From Lactarius indigo (taxonomy: Eukaryota > Basidiomycota > Agaricomycetes > Russulales > Russulaceae): a stretch of DNA of 64,000 nt. Where the stretch lies: the NCBI GenBank assembly GCA_025766275.1, contig JAFKAC010000091.1, positions 62,001-126,000 of the forward strand. The letters run 5' to 3'. Under the pieces are notes generated by a model that worked only from the letters and a program-made list of their open reading frames with translations, had not been told where the DNA came from and did not search any database. The position numbers and the translations under genes are program-made. Below are positions 12,758 to 22,938 of the stretch, piece by piece; position 1 is the stretch's first letter; each line of letters begins with the position of its first letter.

Positions 12758-13217
12758 GTTGGAGGTAGGAGGGAAAGCCCGAGGAGAACAGCAGCAGGAT
12801 TCGGGACTCGGGAGATAACGACCCGTCAATGGGAGATGAAGTTCCCATGCCCCATTTAAGCAAAAAAAGCCGTTATCGAGAGATAAGAAAAAGTGTGACT
12901 TGGACGCCCGTGGAGAGATGGTTTAGCAGAATCGATGTCATACACGTTTAGTCCCTCGATCAAATTCGATGCCAGAAATGCGTAGCTCCGTAGCTCCAGA
13001 TCCGAGTTCCAGACAAGAGCGACCCTGAACCACGCAGCTTCTCCGCCAAAATCAAATCGGCCATGATACATACCGGAGGGCCATAGAAAATTTACCAAAC
13101 AAAGCGACAAACACGATCGATTCGACTTTGCCCAAAGTTCTGTTCGTCTCGGGTTTACCCCGGAAGGCAATCTGACCGCCCCAAGTCCTTGTATGGCAAT
13201 ACGTTACCGTAAGCAAC
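12758..13217. other. Permease promoter region / tRNA 5' flank
   Basis: No gene supported. It should contain the minus-strand promoter and 5' UTR of the permease. A frame upstream of the chosen permease start could add 24 residues to the protein, but that extension is cysteine- and proline-rich and looks non-coding. Confidence 0.45.
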
Positions 13218-13318
13218 GCCCGCCTAGCTCAATCGGATAGAGCGTCAGACTCTTATGCGGGTGTTGATCACATCTAATGGTGATCTGAAGGCTGCGAGTT
13301 CGACCCTCGCGGTGGGCT
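13218..13318 (+). tRNA. tRNA-Lys(CTT) with a 27-nt intron
   Basis: Complete cloverleaf. The acceptor stem GCCCGCC pairs with GGTGGGC (one G-U pair) and the discriminator is T. The D-arm is GCTC/GAGC, the anticodon stem TCAGA/TCTGA with loop CTCTTA+A giving anticodon CTT, the variable loop AGGCT, and the T-arm GCGAG-TTCGACC-CTCGC. The intron 13256-13282 interrupts the loop directly after position 37, the canonical nuclear tRNA intron site. The mature tRNA is 74 nt before CCA addition. Box A (TAGCTCAATCGG) and box B (GTTCGACCC) are present. The intron placement confirms a eukaryotic nuclear origin. Confidence 0.95.
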
Positions 13319-13530
13319 ACTAGTTTTCTTTTCGCACTCATGCAATTCGACAACCATTTTTTTGTCGACAAACAAGCGATTGACCACTCTCAACTGATTC
13401 TGAGCTCGAGGCTCAGTTCCTACTTGCGAACCCCCTCTACAATATCTACAGCATTCTAGACCCTCGCAAATTAGTTCCCGAGTCACTCTCGAGTCATTCT
13501 TCTCCTCTGCATGCTTATGCATCTGTGATT

Positions 13531-13766
13531 TGTCACGATAGGAGCTGTCTGACTAAAACCTAGGACAGCGGTACCAGTAACTATATAACCTGCACAGTAG
13601 CAGGCTAAGGTTCCCCAGACTTGTCCTGTCTCTATCAGCAGTCTCTTCCCCATTCCTCCTGAGTGCTCCCTCCTTGTCTTTTTCCATTAACCCTCCCTAC
13701 CCTTAGTCTTGGGTAGGACCTTCGGAGCTTCTGCACTCTGAGCTATATCAGAGTGTCGCACTCACA
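13531..13766 (+). repeat. Possible 5' LTR of the gag-only element
   Basis: The segment begins TGTCACGATAGG and could end CTCACA (TG...CA with TGT/ACA ends). It contains a TATA-like tatataa at 13583-13589 and lies about 390 bp upstream of a Ty3-type gag ORF on the same strand. I found no matching second LTR after the gag, so the boundaries are conjectural. Confidence 0.35.
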
Positions 13767-14152
13767 CTAAACCCAAGTCTCGACTCCTAAGCTAAGTCCA
13801 GCCGACTCAGGCTCAGGCTTGGGGTTTCCTGCCAGGCCTTAACATCATCGATACCAACAGTTCTACGTTTCACAAGGGGATAACTTGCATCCTCGGGAAC
13901 TTGCATCCTCGGGCTACAATAGCCCAACAAGCATTTCCTATCATCTGAATCACCAATCGATACTATACCCCCCCGGGCCAAAGAGTTGACAGAATACACA
14001 GCATCATCAGCCCACACCTCACGATCCTAGCCACACATTCCCTCAAAAGTGGACTGGCGAGACCCGCAATACATTGTACACCATCGTTCCAATCACTATC
14101 CCCAGAAAAAGTCCTTGCCGCCGCCGCCGCCATCACCACTACCACCACCACC

Positions 14153-15268
14153 ATGGCCAGAAGAGTGCTACGCGGAAAACTCCAAACATTTGATGGCACC
14201 TACACAGAAACCCAAGAATTCTTGATGTCTGCACAGGAGTATTTGATGACGAATAGTGTCAGTGATGAAGCTCAAAAAGTCAATATCACCCTCAATCATA
14301 TTCGTGGAGAACGTGTATCCAGTTGGGTCGCCAGCAAGAGCCGCTGGTTGGACGAAGTATCCGCCGATCCGGCTCTCCTCCAGGGACAAGACATCTGGGA
14401 TGCATTCGAGGACGATTTCCTCAGGGAATTCGCTGATCCCGCAGAACGCGCAAAAGCCCGAAAGGAGATCGAAGAAATCAAGATGGAAGGAGAAAAATTG
14501 CGCGCCTACGTTCAAGATTTCTGTGCACTTGCGCGCAAGGCACTGTACGACCTGGACGCGCCCTACGTTCTTCACCTTTTCCTGCAAGGACTCCCTGCCG
14601 GCCTGGTGCGGTGCTGCGTCGATCGCGACAAGCTTAAAACTTTCGAGGAATGTGTCAATGCCGTCCACAGATCCCAAGTAAAGTACCGCTATATCCTACA
14701 TGTCTTGACGGCACCACCACTCTCAAGCGAGGAGGCACTTGTTCTAAAGCGCGCTGAAGAAATGGCGGCGGGAGGCCCGAGCACGACGGGTGTCAACAGG
14801 CGGCAGAGCGCCCTTACCGAGCAGGACAAGAACCGATACAGACGCGAAGGGCGGTGTTTTCGCTGCAGCCAACAAGGGCATTTTGCGAAGATGTGCCCAC
14901 GCGCACGAAAAAAGGAGGCGGCGTCGCGGCCGACAAGGAACGAGACACAGAGCTCTCTCACGAGCAGCGAAATGGCTTCGCTTAAAATCCGCGCATACTC
15001 AGCCGAAGAAAGGAGAGCGTACGTCGAACGCATTCAAGACGACCAGAGGGAGTGTTGGAACTATGAGCTGACCTCAAGAGCAACCTCGCCAGTGAGGACC
15101 GGCGTAATCGTAGTCGACGACGATAACTCGATCCCAAGCCCAGCCCCGCCGATGACGACCGGCGTAATGATAGTCGACGACGACGACGAAGCATTCAGGT
15201 TTTGCAATCGTGACCCGAGCCCAAGGCCACCCTCGCCGGTGTGGACTGGCGTAGCAATAGTCGAATAA
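14153..15268 (+). CDS. Solitary Ty3-type Gag protein with CCHC zinc knuckle
   Basis: A 371-residue intact ORF with a strong Kozak context (caccaccATGGcc). Residues about 40-180 resemble the retrotransposon Gag capsid-like domain (helical, with DIWDAFEDDFLREFADP and LHLFLQGLP). A CX2CX4HX4C knuckle (CFRCSQQGHFAKMC) begins at residue 235, and the C-terminal tail repeats a TGV-(I/M)-(V/I)-VDDD-like motif two to three times. No protease, reverse transcriptase or integrase follows. It may be the remains of a deleted or non-autonomous element, or a gag captured as a host gene; the intact frame keeps the second possibility open. It is unrelated in sequence detail to the Gag proteins at 49-56 kb. Confidence 0.75.
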   Translation: MARRVLRGKLQTFDGTYTETQEFLMSAQEYLMTNSVSDEAQKVNITLNHIRGERVSSWVASKSRWLDEVSADPALLQGQDIWDAFEDDFLREFADPAERAKARKEIEEIKMEGEKLRAYVQDFCALARKALYDLDAPYVLHLFLQGLPAGLVRCCVDRDKLKTFEECVNAVHRSQVKYRYILHVLTAPPLSSEEALVLKRAEEMAAGGPSTTGVNRRQSALTEQDKNRYRREGRCFRCSQQGHFAKMCPRARKKEAASRPTRNETQSSLTSSEMASLKIRAYSAEERRAYVERIQDDQRECWNYELTSRATSPVRTGVIVVDDDNSIPSPAPPMTTGVMIVDDDDEAFRFCNRDPSPRPPSPVWTGVAIVE

Positions 15269-16451
15269 GCACGATGGTAAAGGTCACATCACAAAAAGCA
15301 GCCAAAATAGTCGTGTCGCTCTCCTGGTTCGTTTGCATCTCTATGCGTTGCCTCGTTCGTGGTCCCATCGATGTGGGTTTGGAAAAAAAAAAAAAAAGAG
15401 GAATAGCTGGCGGTATTGCACCCTCTCGAATGTACGATAACGGCTCAGTGTGGGGCAGTACGAGCTTGTAATTTGTAGCCTCAACTTGAACAAGATATAG
15501 GAGAGTCTCAAGCTCGACCTCCTTTGAATTTCAGGGTCTCTCAGTTCCTATAACCTCTGAGTTTGGGGCTCGACACGTGATGGGAGTGTGAGAGATGATG
15601 CGCACAAAACTGAGTGTGACGACTCTCTGTTCTTTACGCGATATGATGTAACATTACTGTAAGTTTCAAGGCAAGGTGGATGGCGTCAGAGAAAACGTGG
15701 GAACACGGATCGAAAGCAGGGCGTTCGGCCATGGGTCTAGATGAGGGACTGACTCAGTTACCGCTTCTCGACCGCCTGAATAGTCAAAGAGGTCGAATGC
15801 ATCGCGACTTGCTAAAGACTTTGGCGAAGTACGAACGGACGAAAGAAAGATCAAACAGCATATATCGAACAGATATGAGGAATGCAGCAGCCGCTGGCAG
15901 TTTACCCATTGCTTGGGCCCAATGTCGCTCTCAGGACCTCGTGTGCTGGGACGTCCAGATCGGGAACGCCAAGGATGTTGAAACTGTGAAGGTGGCTGAC
16001 AGAAACCGTTCATGCTGTCAGAAGTCTTGGCACTTAGCTAAGCAAACTTTCTCCACGACGTCCTCCACTTCAAAACCACGGTATCGCCGTGCACGCTGCC
16101 AGACGGACTGAGTCTGTCTGTTTCACCATTTCGAAGGCTCGACAATGTCCCTTATTGAACCCTATTTCCTGGTTTTATCTCTACACGCGAGTGATCGAAC
16201 CCGAAGCAGCCGGATCGGCATACTGAAATAGACGCCGATAGCTCCACCAAGAATTCCAAATCGAGGCATACGGAGAGCTTGAGATGCATAATGCTCATCG
16301 GCTCATACATGAATCTGACGTACCCCGACACCGGACTCGTTGCATGTCCCTTTTATCCTCGCCCCTCGCACACGACTAGCAGATGCTCACTCCTTCCCTT
16401 ATTACAAGTGGCCCCCTGCCAGGCCAGCGACACTCTTCCAACCCCTTTTCC
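15269..16451. other. Region after the gag ORF; no supported gene
   Basis: Includes a 15-A run at about 15384-15398. Two open frames overlap on opposite strands (15680-16111 plus and 15666-16013 minus), neither with recognisable motifs or splice partners. I see no pol remnant and no repeat of the candidate LTR at 13531. Confidence 0.4.
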
Positions 16452-17397
16452 ATGTCCCCGCACCACCACACCCGCAACGGCCACCACGACTCGAATCTCT
16501 ACGGGTTTTCGGTCATCCGGGAGGAAAACCGTGCGTCGTCCTGCGCTCATCTTATCTCAACCCTAAAAACATGTTTCACACAGACTGTCGCTGGCGCCTC
16601 CCGCTATGGCTCCTCCTCTTTAGCGGGATGGTATCCGTCCTCACCCTTTCCTTCCTCCTGACTGGAACGGTGTACCCAAATTCGTGGCCGCGCTTCAGTT
16701 CCGAGTCCATGGGCATTCTCTCGGCTGCCGAGGGTTTCTACCGCCCTGGACACAAGCCATCGACCATGGACAACGCGGCTTCTAGAATGCTAGGACCTGT
16801 CAGCCACGCTGCGCCCGACTTTTTCGCGCGAATATCGAGGAGTGGAGAGGTTACGGTGGCCCCGAGGAGCATCCGGCGTCCATCTTCATGTGGGCCAGCG
16901 ACCCTTGTCGACAATTCCGTACGTAGTGCCATGCGCTTCTACGTAGCCGTCGCTCATTCGTCGCGATCGCCGGCTCTGGTTTGGGGTTCAATGATCTACA
17001 GGCTTCCCTGCTTGTCCGCGTCCGCATGCCATACGACACACCACGTGGCGCGCGATGTGCGGTCACACCTGGCATCACGCTAGCGCCGCGGCTCGAGAGC
17101 GCGGGTAAGGCCGTACGGGTGCAGGTGTGGTCCCTAGCACAGACAACAACGCCAGACGCGAACAAGTGGGGAGACTCGCGGCCCCAGCGCGAAGCGCACG
17201 TCTCTAGCTTCGACGTGCGGCCGGGTGAGCTGCAGCTGCATTCCGCGGAGTTTGGGTGTCCGCCGCCGTCGCAGTCGGTGCAGACGTTCGAGGTTGCTTG
17301 CGCGGGCGGAGACGGAGATGAGGAAGACGACGCATGCTCTGTGGACGTGTGGCAAGACCTGTTCAGGGTTGAGATCAGGGCCGAGGGCGTAGAATGA
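16452..17397 (+). CDS. Hypothetical single-pass membrane protein
   Basis: I do not recognise the family. Exon 1 (16452-16530) encodes MSPHHHTRNGHH..., a cytosolic-looking N-terminus, and splices at gtgcgt/cacag to exon 2 at 16584. Exon 2 reads WRLPLWLLLFSGMVSVLTL, one clear transmembrane helix giving a type II or signal-anchor topology. Downstream, an intron of about 41 bp (roughly 16799-16841) would restore the frame to EEWRGYGGPEEHPASIFMWA, and a last exon starting near 17008 (ASLLVRVRMPYDTP) runs to the stop at 17397 with an acidic tail (GGDGDEEDDACS). The final intron's donor could not be fixed in phase, so the middle of the model is uncertain. The region is GC-rich and coding-like. Confidence 0.5.
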
Positions 17398-19387
17398 GAG
17401 GCTGTGCTGGCTGGCGGTTCGGATTCTGGTGGCGATTCCAGCTCTGGCAACCTGCAGTATGGGTTTGGGTTTGAAGTGTATGTACGCTTGCTTCGGAAGT
17501 TCATCACTCTTATAGCATTATCGTGTAAACGTTACCTTGCGTGTTGCTTATCAGTTAAGGTCACGAGTTCTTCTGCGGGCTTTTGGTCCAACGGAGGTGC
17601 GGCCGGCCCACGGAAACCGAGACTACCCCGGGTTGTGATCTGTCTTGCGCTCTCTTGGACGACTACTTTGGACTGCTTTGGCTAACTTTTTGAAATTGTG
17701 CTTGCCGATGTCCTGAATATGGTCAATCACCAGACAGAGATAGAGGTCGCCGATGAAACAAGATCGGATCTGGATACTGTATGCCTGCCGTCCCCACATC
17801 AACTCCGGCACGTTTCGACTGTCTAGTAAGAGTCGAAGCTAACCTGGTAAGTATGATTGGATCTGTGATAGAGCGAACCGAAGTGGCAGTGGGGTTTCCG
17901 CTCCATCCTTCATCGTGCCTAGCAAGGCATCGTGGTCCGACTCGGCTTCCGAATCGCAGGCAGAGGATCAGTACTGTACAGTCGCCAGTGAGAGCCATCC
18001 TTTTGCTGGTCTTTTCCTTGGAGGTTTTTCCCCCGTACCCGTGGCACTCAATGTATTGACATAGTTGCACAGGGTCACGTAGTTGCCTCACCCAATCTAA
18101 TAACACATCATATCACTATTATCGTAGATGCGGAGAACCACATCTTTCCTAAGATACATAATACAAGATAATAATGCGGGTCTCAAAGAAACAAACGAGG
18201 TGAAGGTATGCGTTAGTAGGGTCAAGGAGCGGCTGAGTGCCAACCATAGACCTGATATGGTCTCAACTATTTCACGCAGATGGACGACGGTGAAGTACTC
18301 CATCAACCGAGACCTGAACTTTTCCGGGCGACAAATGAGTCCGCATAGGACTCTGACCTGGAAGTAACGTAACAATCCAATATCGTGTGAGGGTCTCCGC
18401 TTCTGAGTTGATGAAGGCGGGAGTCCAGGGCAACGACACGTGCACCATTCGTACTGGGAAAGACAAATGCAATTAAGGAGGTGGGCTCTATGCACGCTGG
18501 TCATTATCTGACAGAAGGACCTGAGGTGGCGGGGCTTAGCTGGGGAGAGCGACTCTAGCCTGTCTCCGTCCCCTAAGCCATCCTCGGTATTGAACAGGTA
18601 TGAATGCCCTAGTTCGAGATGCTCTTGCCAAGCATCGATGGTAGCGAGTTGATGACGCGAAAACTTTGTTTTCTGTTGTTCGGAGAGATTCATTGGTGAG
18701 AGTAGCGGTTTTTTTTTCGAGCCGACTTGGACGACGAGGATCAGCGGTCCTATGTGATTTGGTCTCGTCAACGGGTATGCGGTGCGGGATCAGCGCTCAG
18801 CTCTCGCGTCTATGAGCCGATCCGGAGGGGGTTCAGGCCTAAGCACTCGAGCAACCTTGAGCTCGTGGTCGATGTTTGTTGTTGGGGTAGAGTTGGCATC
18901 GGGTTGGCATCTCAGTGGAGCAGGTGGGTTAGGGAGAGGGTTGCTGGTGGCTCGAAGTAGACAAGTTAAGCTGACGATGGTGAGGCGAGTGAGAGTGAGA
19001 AGTATCGGGGTGGGTGAGAGAACGAACGAAGAGGGTATGTGGTGATACCTCACTTGTTAACAGGGTTTTTCGAGCTGAAACCCGGGGGGGGGGGGGGTAC
19101 AACAGCGGGAGTGAGGGCGAACTGGCGAAATTCGATGCTACTTTCTAGTTATAGTGAAAGTTGCGCGTGCCTCTGGACGGAGAATGACAACGAGGAGCAG
19201 ATATTTAGGGGGACAAAATCATGGTACTGGCGTTTGGGTTGTTGGCGAGGATTGGAGCGGGTATGCGTCGTGCGTCAGTCCGTCAGATGACTTTTTCTTG
19301 GTGAGGCCGGTGAGGTCAGGGTCTGCTCGCCCCTCCTTACTGTATCACCCGTCAACATATCAGCTCACGTTCATCCTCTTCGTGGCC
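17398..19387. other. Long intergenic stretch; one doubtful minus-strand ORF
   Basis: No supported gene. The longest open frame (18771-18097, minus, 224 residues) starts plausibly with charged helical sequence but becomes cysteine-rich and motif-free, so I do not annotate it. A pure run of 14 G occurs at 19084-19097. The last few hundred bases are CT-rich and probably the promoter of the gene starting at 19388. Confidence 0.4.
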
Positions 19388-20835
19388 ATGCCAATCCATC
19401 TCGCCCTCGGAGACCCCCTCACTTCTTTCAAGTATTTCAAGAATACCGGTCGGGCGTACCAAAAACGCTCTGTTGAAATGATTCATCTCTGCAGATTATT
19501 CTCGCAGGTCTCCTCGGGAAAACCGGATCAAACTGACGCGCTGAAAAGGTCAACAACTCGTTTGTGCCGTTGCGCCATTCGCGAATTGATAATCCGGTTC
19601 CACTTCATAGTCTTTTCGACACCGTCGATAATGCCCTCACGTCCGCAGTCGACGCTGGAAAGGGGCGTAGTGACATTGCTGATGATGCGTTTGCTACGGC
19701 AGAGGAGCAATTAGACCAATATACCGTGCGCTATCATGCAAGGTAACAGTTTGTCACCTCCATCTCGTGTCGCACTATTAGGTACCACTCACACTTCTTA
19801 GGAACGTTCGAGGGCACGTGCATGATATCATTGGGTATGCCGCTCAGGAGGACAGCCACATGATGAAAACATATAATAGATTATCTACCCGACTCGGTTC
19901 GAGTGTAAGTGGTGACCACGTACTTATCACAGTTGTTTTGTGATACCCCTCAAGAAAGCGGATACCCTTCGCCCTCTAGCCAAAGTCCATTTCTGGATCC
20001 TTAAATCTCCCGCTGACCGCCACTTGGCCCTGATCGTTACTCGTGAGTGCCTCTTCCTTTTGCAAATGACGGTTGGCCCAGTTCAATCTTAGACGAGATT
20101 AATCCCGAGGCAAATATATCCGAGTTGCTATGGATGTTCGCTCGGCTGCCTAAGGACCAACGTGTCGCCCTCAAACAGAATCCTCACTTCTACTTGAGCA
20201 GGGATCTCTCCGATCGATCACACACATACAACGATGAATTCGTACTCAAACCCCTCAGAGAACTAAAACCCGAGAAAGATTTGGTCGTGTTGGTGCTGTC
20301 GGATAGGAATGGTCGGATCTATTTCGACTACAAGAAGTTTTCTAGGACGTATGGAAATATTTGGAAACCCCATAATACTATCATTTTAAAAGGCGATCAT
20401 TGTTTACATCACTTAATCACGCTGACGCTTATCTGGTGACCAGACCTTCAAGGGACACTGGAAGCTGCAAATCGAATAATTCCCAAGATCAATGGCGAAG
20501 TGTGCGTCTGGAAAAGGGGTAGTGACCTGGACCCCCCATATTTGATGGATTGGAAGGAGGTTTTCAACCTAGCGCTCGGCGAGCCGGATGTGGATTGGCT
20601 GATACGATCCGAGACTTCTCGGGACGAAGCCTTCGACCTTGAAGTCACTGGTGGCTGGGTAAACCTGGTTTCCTCTTTATTCTTTCTGTTTGTTGACTTG
20701 GGACCATCTCAGAAACGTTGCCTTCTGGGCAAGTACAAGAAACCCAAACCGGTTCCCGTCTTTGGGCCGTGCAATTCTGTCACATCCGCGCAGTCACATG
20801 AGGGTCCTCTCGAAGACCTCCCGAGTCTCGATTAA
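19388..20835 (+). CDS. Hypothetical protein, 7 exons
   Basis: I do not recognise the family. Good splice signals and consistent phase support exons 19388-19507, 19549-19742, 19802-19904, 19955-20042, 20093-20401, 20444-20658 and 20713-20835. Introns are 41-58 bp. The protein starts MPIHLALGDPLTSFKYFKNT and has a helical N-terminal half containing FDTVDNALTSAVDAGKG and HDIIGYAAQEDSHMMK. A later part carries NISELLWMFARLPKDQRVAL and ends in a basic tail (KRCLLGKYKK). No signal peptide or membrane segment is visible. In the last exon another frame is also open to 21058 (RVLSKTSRVSIKGL...), so the true C-terminus may differ. Confidence 0.6.
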
Positions 20836-21920
20836 GGGTCTGACTCATTCGTTCCGATTGTTGGCACTTCTTGCCGGTCACCGTACCACTTTTCAAACGA
20901 TATTGGCTCTTACCTCGGGTCCTCGCCCTACTGAGAGCAAGACAGCTCCCAAGAGTGGCGTTGCCAATTCACCCGCGATGAAGTCAGCTCCTGTTATTAA
21001 CACTGCAGTTCCTATTGTAGCGAGTAATAGACCTCGACCCATGGGGAGGCGTAGATAGAACTTACAGAGAGGTGAATAGAAAGCACACGAAAATGCAGGC
21101 GAAGGTGTGGTAGTGGACGCAGACGCAGACGGAAATTGTGAACGTAGTCGACTACTATGTGTGTGCTCAGTAATCGAATCGAATGGTTGCCACTATGTAT
21201 TCAAGTTGTACCTTAATGTTCCGAGCCCGAGCCCAGAGAGAACAAGGTCCTTACAGCTGGTTCCATAACGATTGTCCCCTGCCATTTTGAGAACATCGTC
21301 GGCCATCCAAAACTCGAGAGCGAGATTCATAATTAAGTCGAGGGAGAAATTCTCAGGAAATCAGATTATCTCACAAGATTAAGGTTATAGAATAGTTATC
21401 TTGTAACAATTGGGGTTATGGAATGGTTATCTGTGTTGCTCCGCTCGAGAGCTGTGCCATCTCGGTGGCAGAGTTATCCGTTCAAACCTCGCCTACGTCC
21501 AAAAAATAGTCACCAGGAGACAATCGTTATGGAACCAGCTGTACACTAGTATCTGGACCAGAGCACGCTTGCCCTCGGATCGAACTCCGAACCGCCCACT
21601 CTCCGAATCTACCCCCGAGTACTCCTGAGGCTCTCACTCTGCATTTGTGCAGTAGCTCAGCTACTGCAAGCAACGCACCTACTCCAGATAGCGTCGCTGC
21701 CGACTCATAAAGTGCTCGTCCCCGGGTCAAAATATTTCACCGTCCATTCCAACTAGTCCCTGCTCTTCGGTCTCATACAGTCGCCTACGTAAACCAACAC
21801 CCACAGGGAGTGCCTCTATTTCAATAAGATTATCCTTGCTCCCTGTCGTACCCACTCTCCGGTAGCTACTGAAGCTTCCCGCCTTCCTGTCCAAGACGCC
21901 GCCCCAATCCCAAGTCTCTA
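20836..21920. other. Intergenic; degenerate short repeat
   Basis: No gene supported apart from a possible alternative 3' end of the preceding gene (to 21058). Around 21382-21440 a roughly 30-bp unit (ggttat-gaat-gttatct) occurs twice with a few changes. Confidence 0.35.
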
Positions 21921-22457
21921 GTGCCCGTGGGCAACGCATCAACCACCAAGTACACCGCTCTTACAAATGGCACTCGCTCTCAGGTGGCCACCGTTCTTCG
22001 ACCAATCCAGGTTGCACACCGCACACCCAAGGAAATGGTAATACCTGTAGGGAAGCCTCGGTCAGTAGTCGCACCAGCGCCCATGGTGACGCAATCCCTT
22101 GCACCACCACTGGGGCAACGTAAGTCACTACCGCCTCAGCGGCCTACCATCCGCTCGACACTGCAGAACGGTAATTCTCTACCTTTGCAAGACATGTTCA
22201 CTGGAATGCCATTGTCTCCTTCCTCTCTGCCCGAAGCTCAAGACAAGCCAAAAGTACGCACAATCCCGACAGCGCCTTCGGCAGCACCACCAACACTTGT
22301 TGCTAAAATGGCCAGTGTACCTGTTCCAACTCTGCTGGATGCCGGAGAGTGGTCCTCGCATATCCAACACCGATGGTCCTACGGAGCGACCGCGACGGCC
22401 AACAGTTTTACCAGAACTGATGGCCCTCGGCCTGTTGTGAGGCCATCGGCTCTGTGA
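21921..22457 (+). CDS. Low-complexity Pro/Ser-rich hypothetical protein
   Basis: An open frame of 178 residues rich in Pro, Ser, Thr and Ala, without domains, signal peptide or membrane segment. A short motif recurs: IPVGKPRSV, PPLGQRKSL, and in a second open frame at 22593-22787, TPVGQRQSV. That suggests the two frames once belonged to one protein, joined by an intron or separated by a frameshift. The first ATG is not certain. It could equally be non-coding sequence or the tail of a decayed gene; I give it mainly because of the repeated motif. Confidence 0.3.
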   Translation: MPVGNASTTKYTALTNGTRSQVATVLRPIQVAHRTPKEMVIPVGKPRSVVAPAPMVTQSLAPPLGQRKSLPPQRPTIRSTLQNGNSLPLQDMFTGMPLSPSSLPEAQDKPKVRTIPTAPSAAPPTLVAKMASVPVPTLLDAGEWSSHIQHRWSYGATATANSFTRTDGPRPVVRPSAL

Positions 22458-22938
22458 CACACGGAGCAGTCAGCGACCAGCTCACCGCCGAATAAGAGTA
22501 GTTCTACGCCTATCGCTCGTCAGCCTGGACGCAGCAACTCCGGTGTTCAGTTACTTGACTCCAGTCCTCAGGAGCACGCAGATCCTGTATCGATGCCAAT
22601 GGTTGAGGCGAATCAAAGGCGTTACAACTATGACAATACTCTCGTGGGCAGTGCATCGAGTCCCGATAAAAAGGAACTCTTACGGCTCAGGACCAGGATA
22701 AAGACCCACCCAAGGAATATGGTGACTCCTGTAGGACAGCGTCAGTCAGTTCGTCGCGCAAGTACCAGCTTGTCCCAAAGCGACTGATTTGCAGGCATTA
22801 TGATATCGCCTTTGAGATACCACTTCACACACGGAGAAATATTCGCTGGCTCTTTATTAGAGCTAGTTGTCATAACGCGTAAGATACCGTGTATGCTACA
22901 GTTCCGTACTAGCTATTGCGACTGTTTCTGGCGCGTCG

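Noticed and set aside
15666..16111. Overlapping open frames on both strands after the lone gag
   Set aside because: No pol motif, no splice partners, and neither strand is favoured.
18097..18771. A 224-residue minus-strand open frame
   Set aside because: No recognisable domain, composition changes abruptly along its length, and overlapping plus-strand frames are equally open; insufficient support.
21440..21500. tRNA-like stretch with a box B-like GTTCAAACC and a possible box A
   Set aside because: The two boxes are too close and no acceptor or anticodon stem can be drawn; not a tRNA gene.
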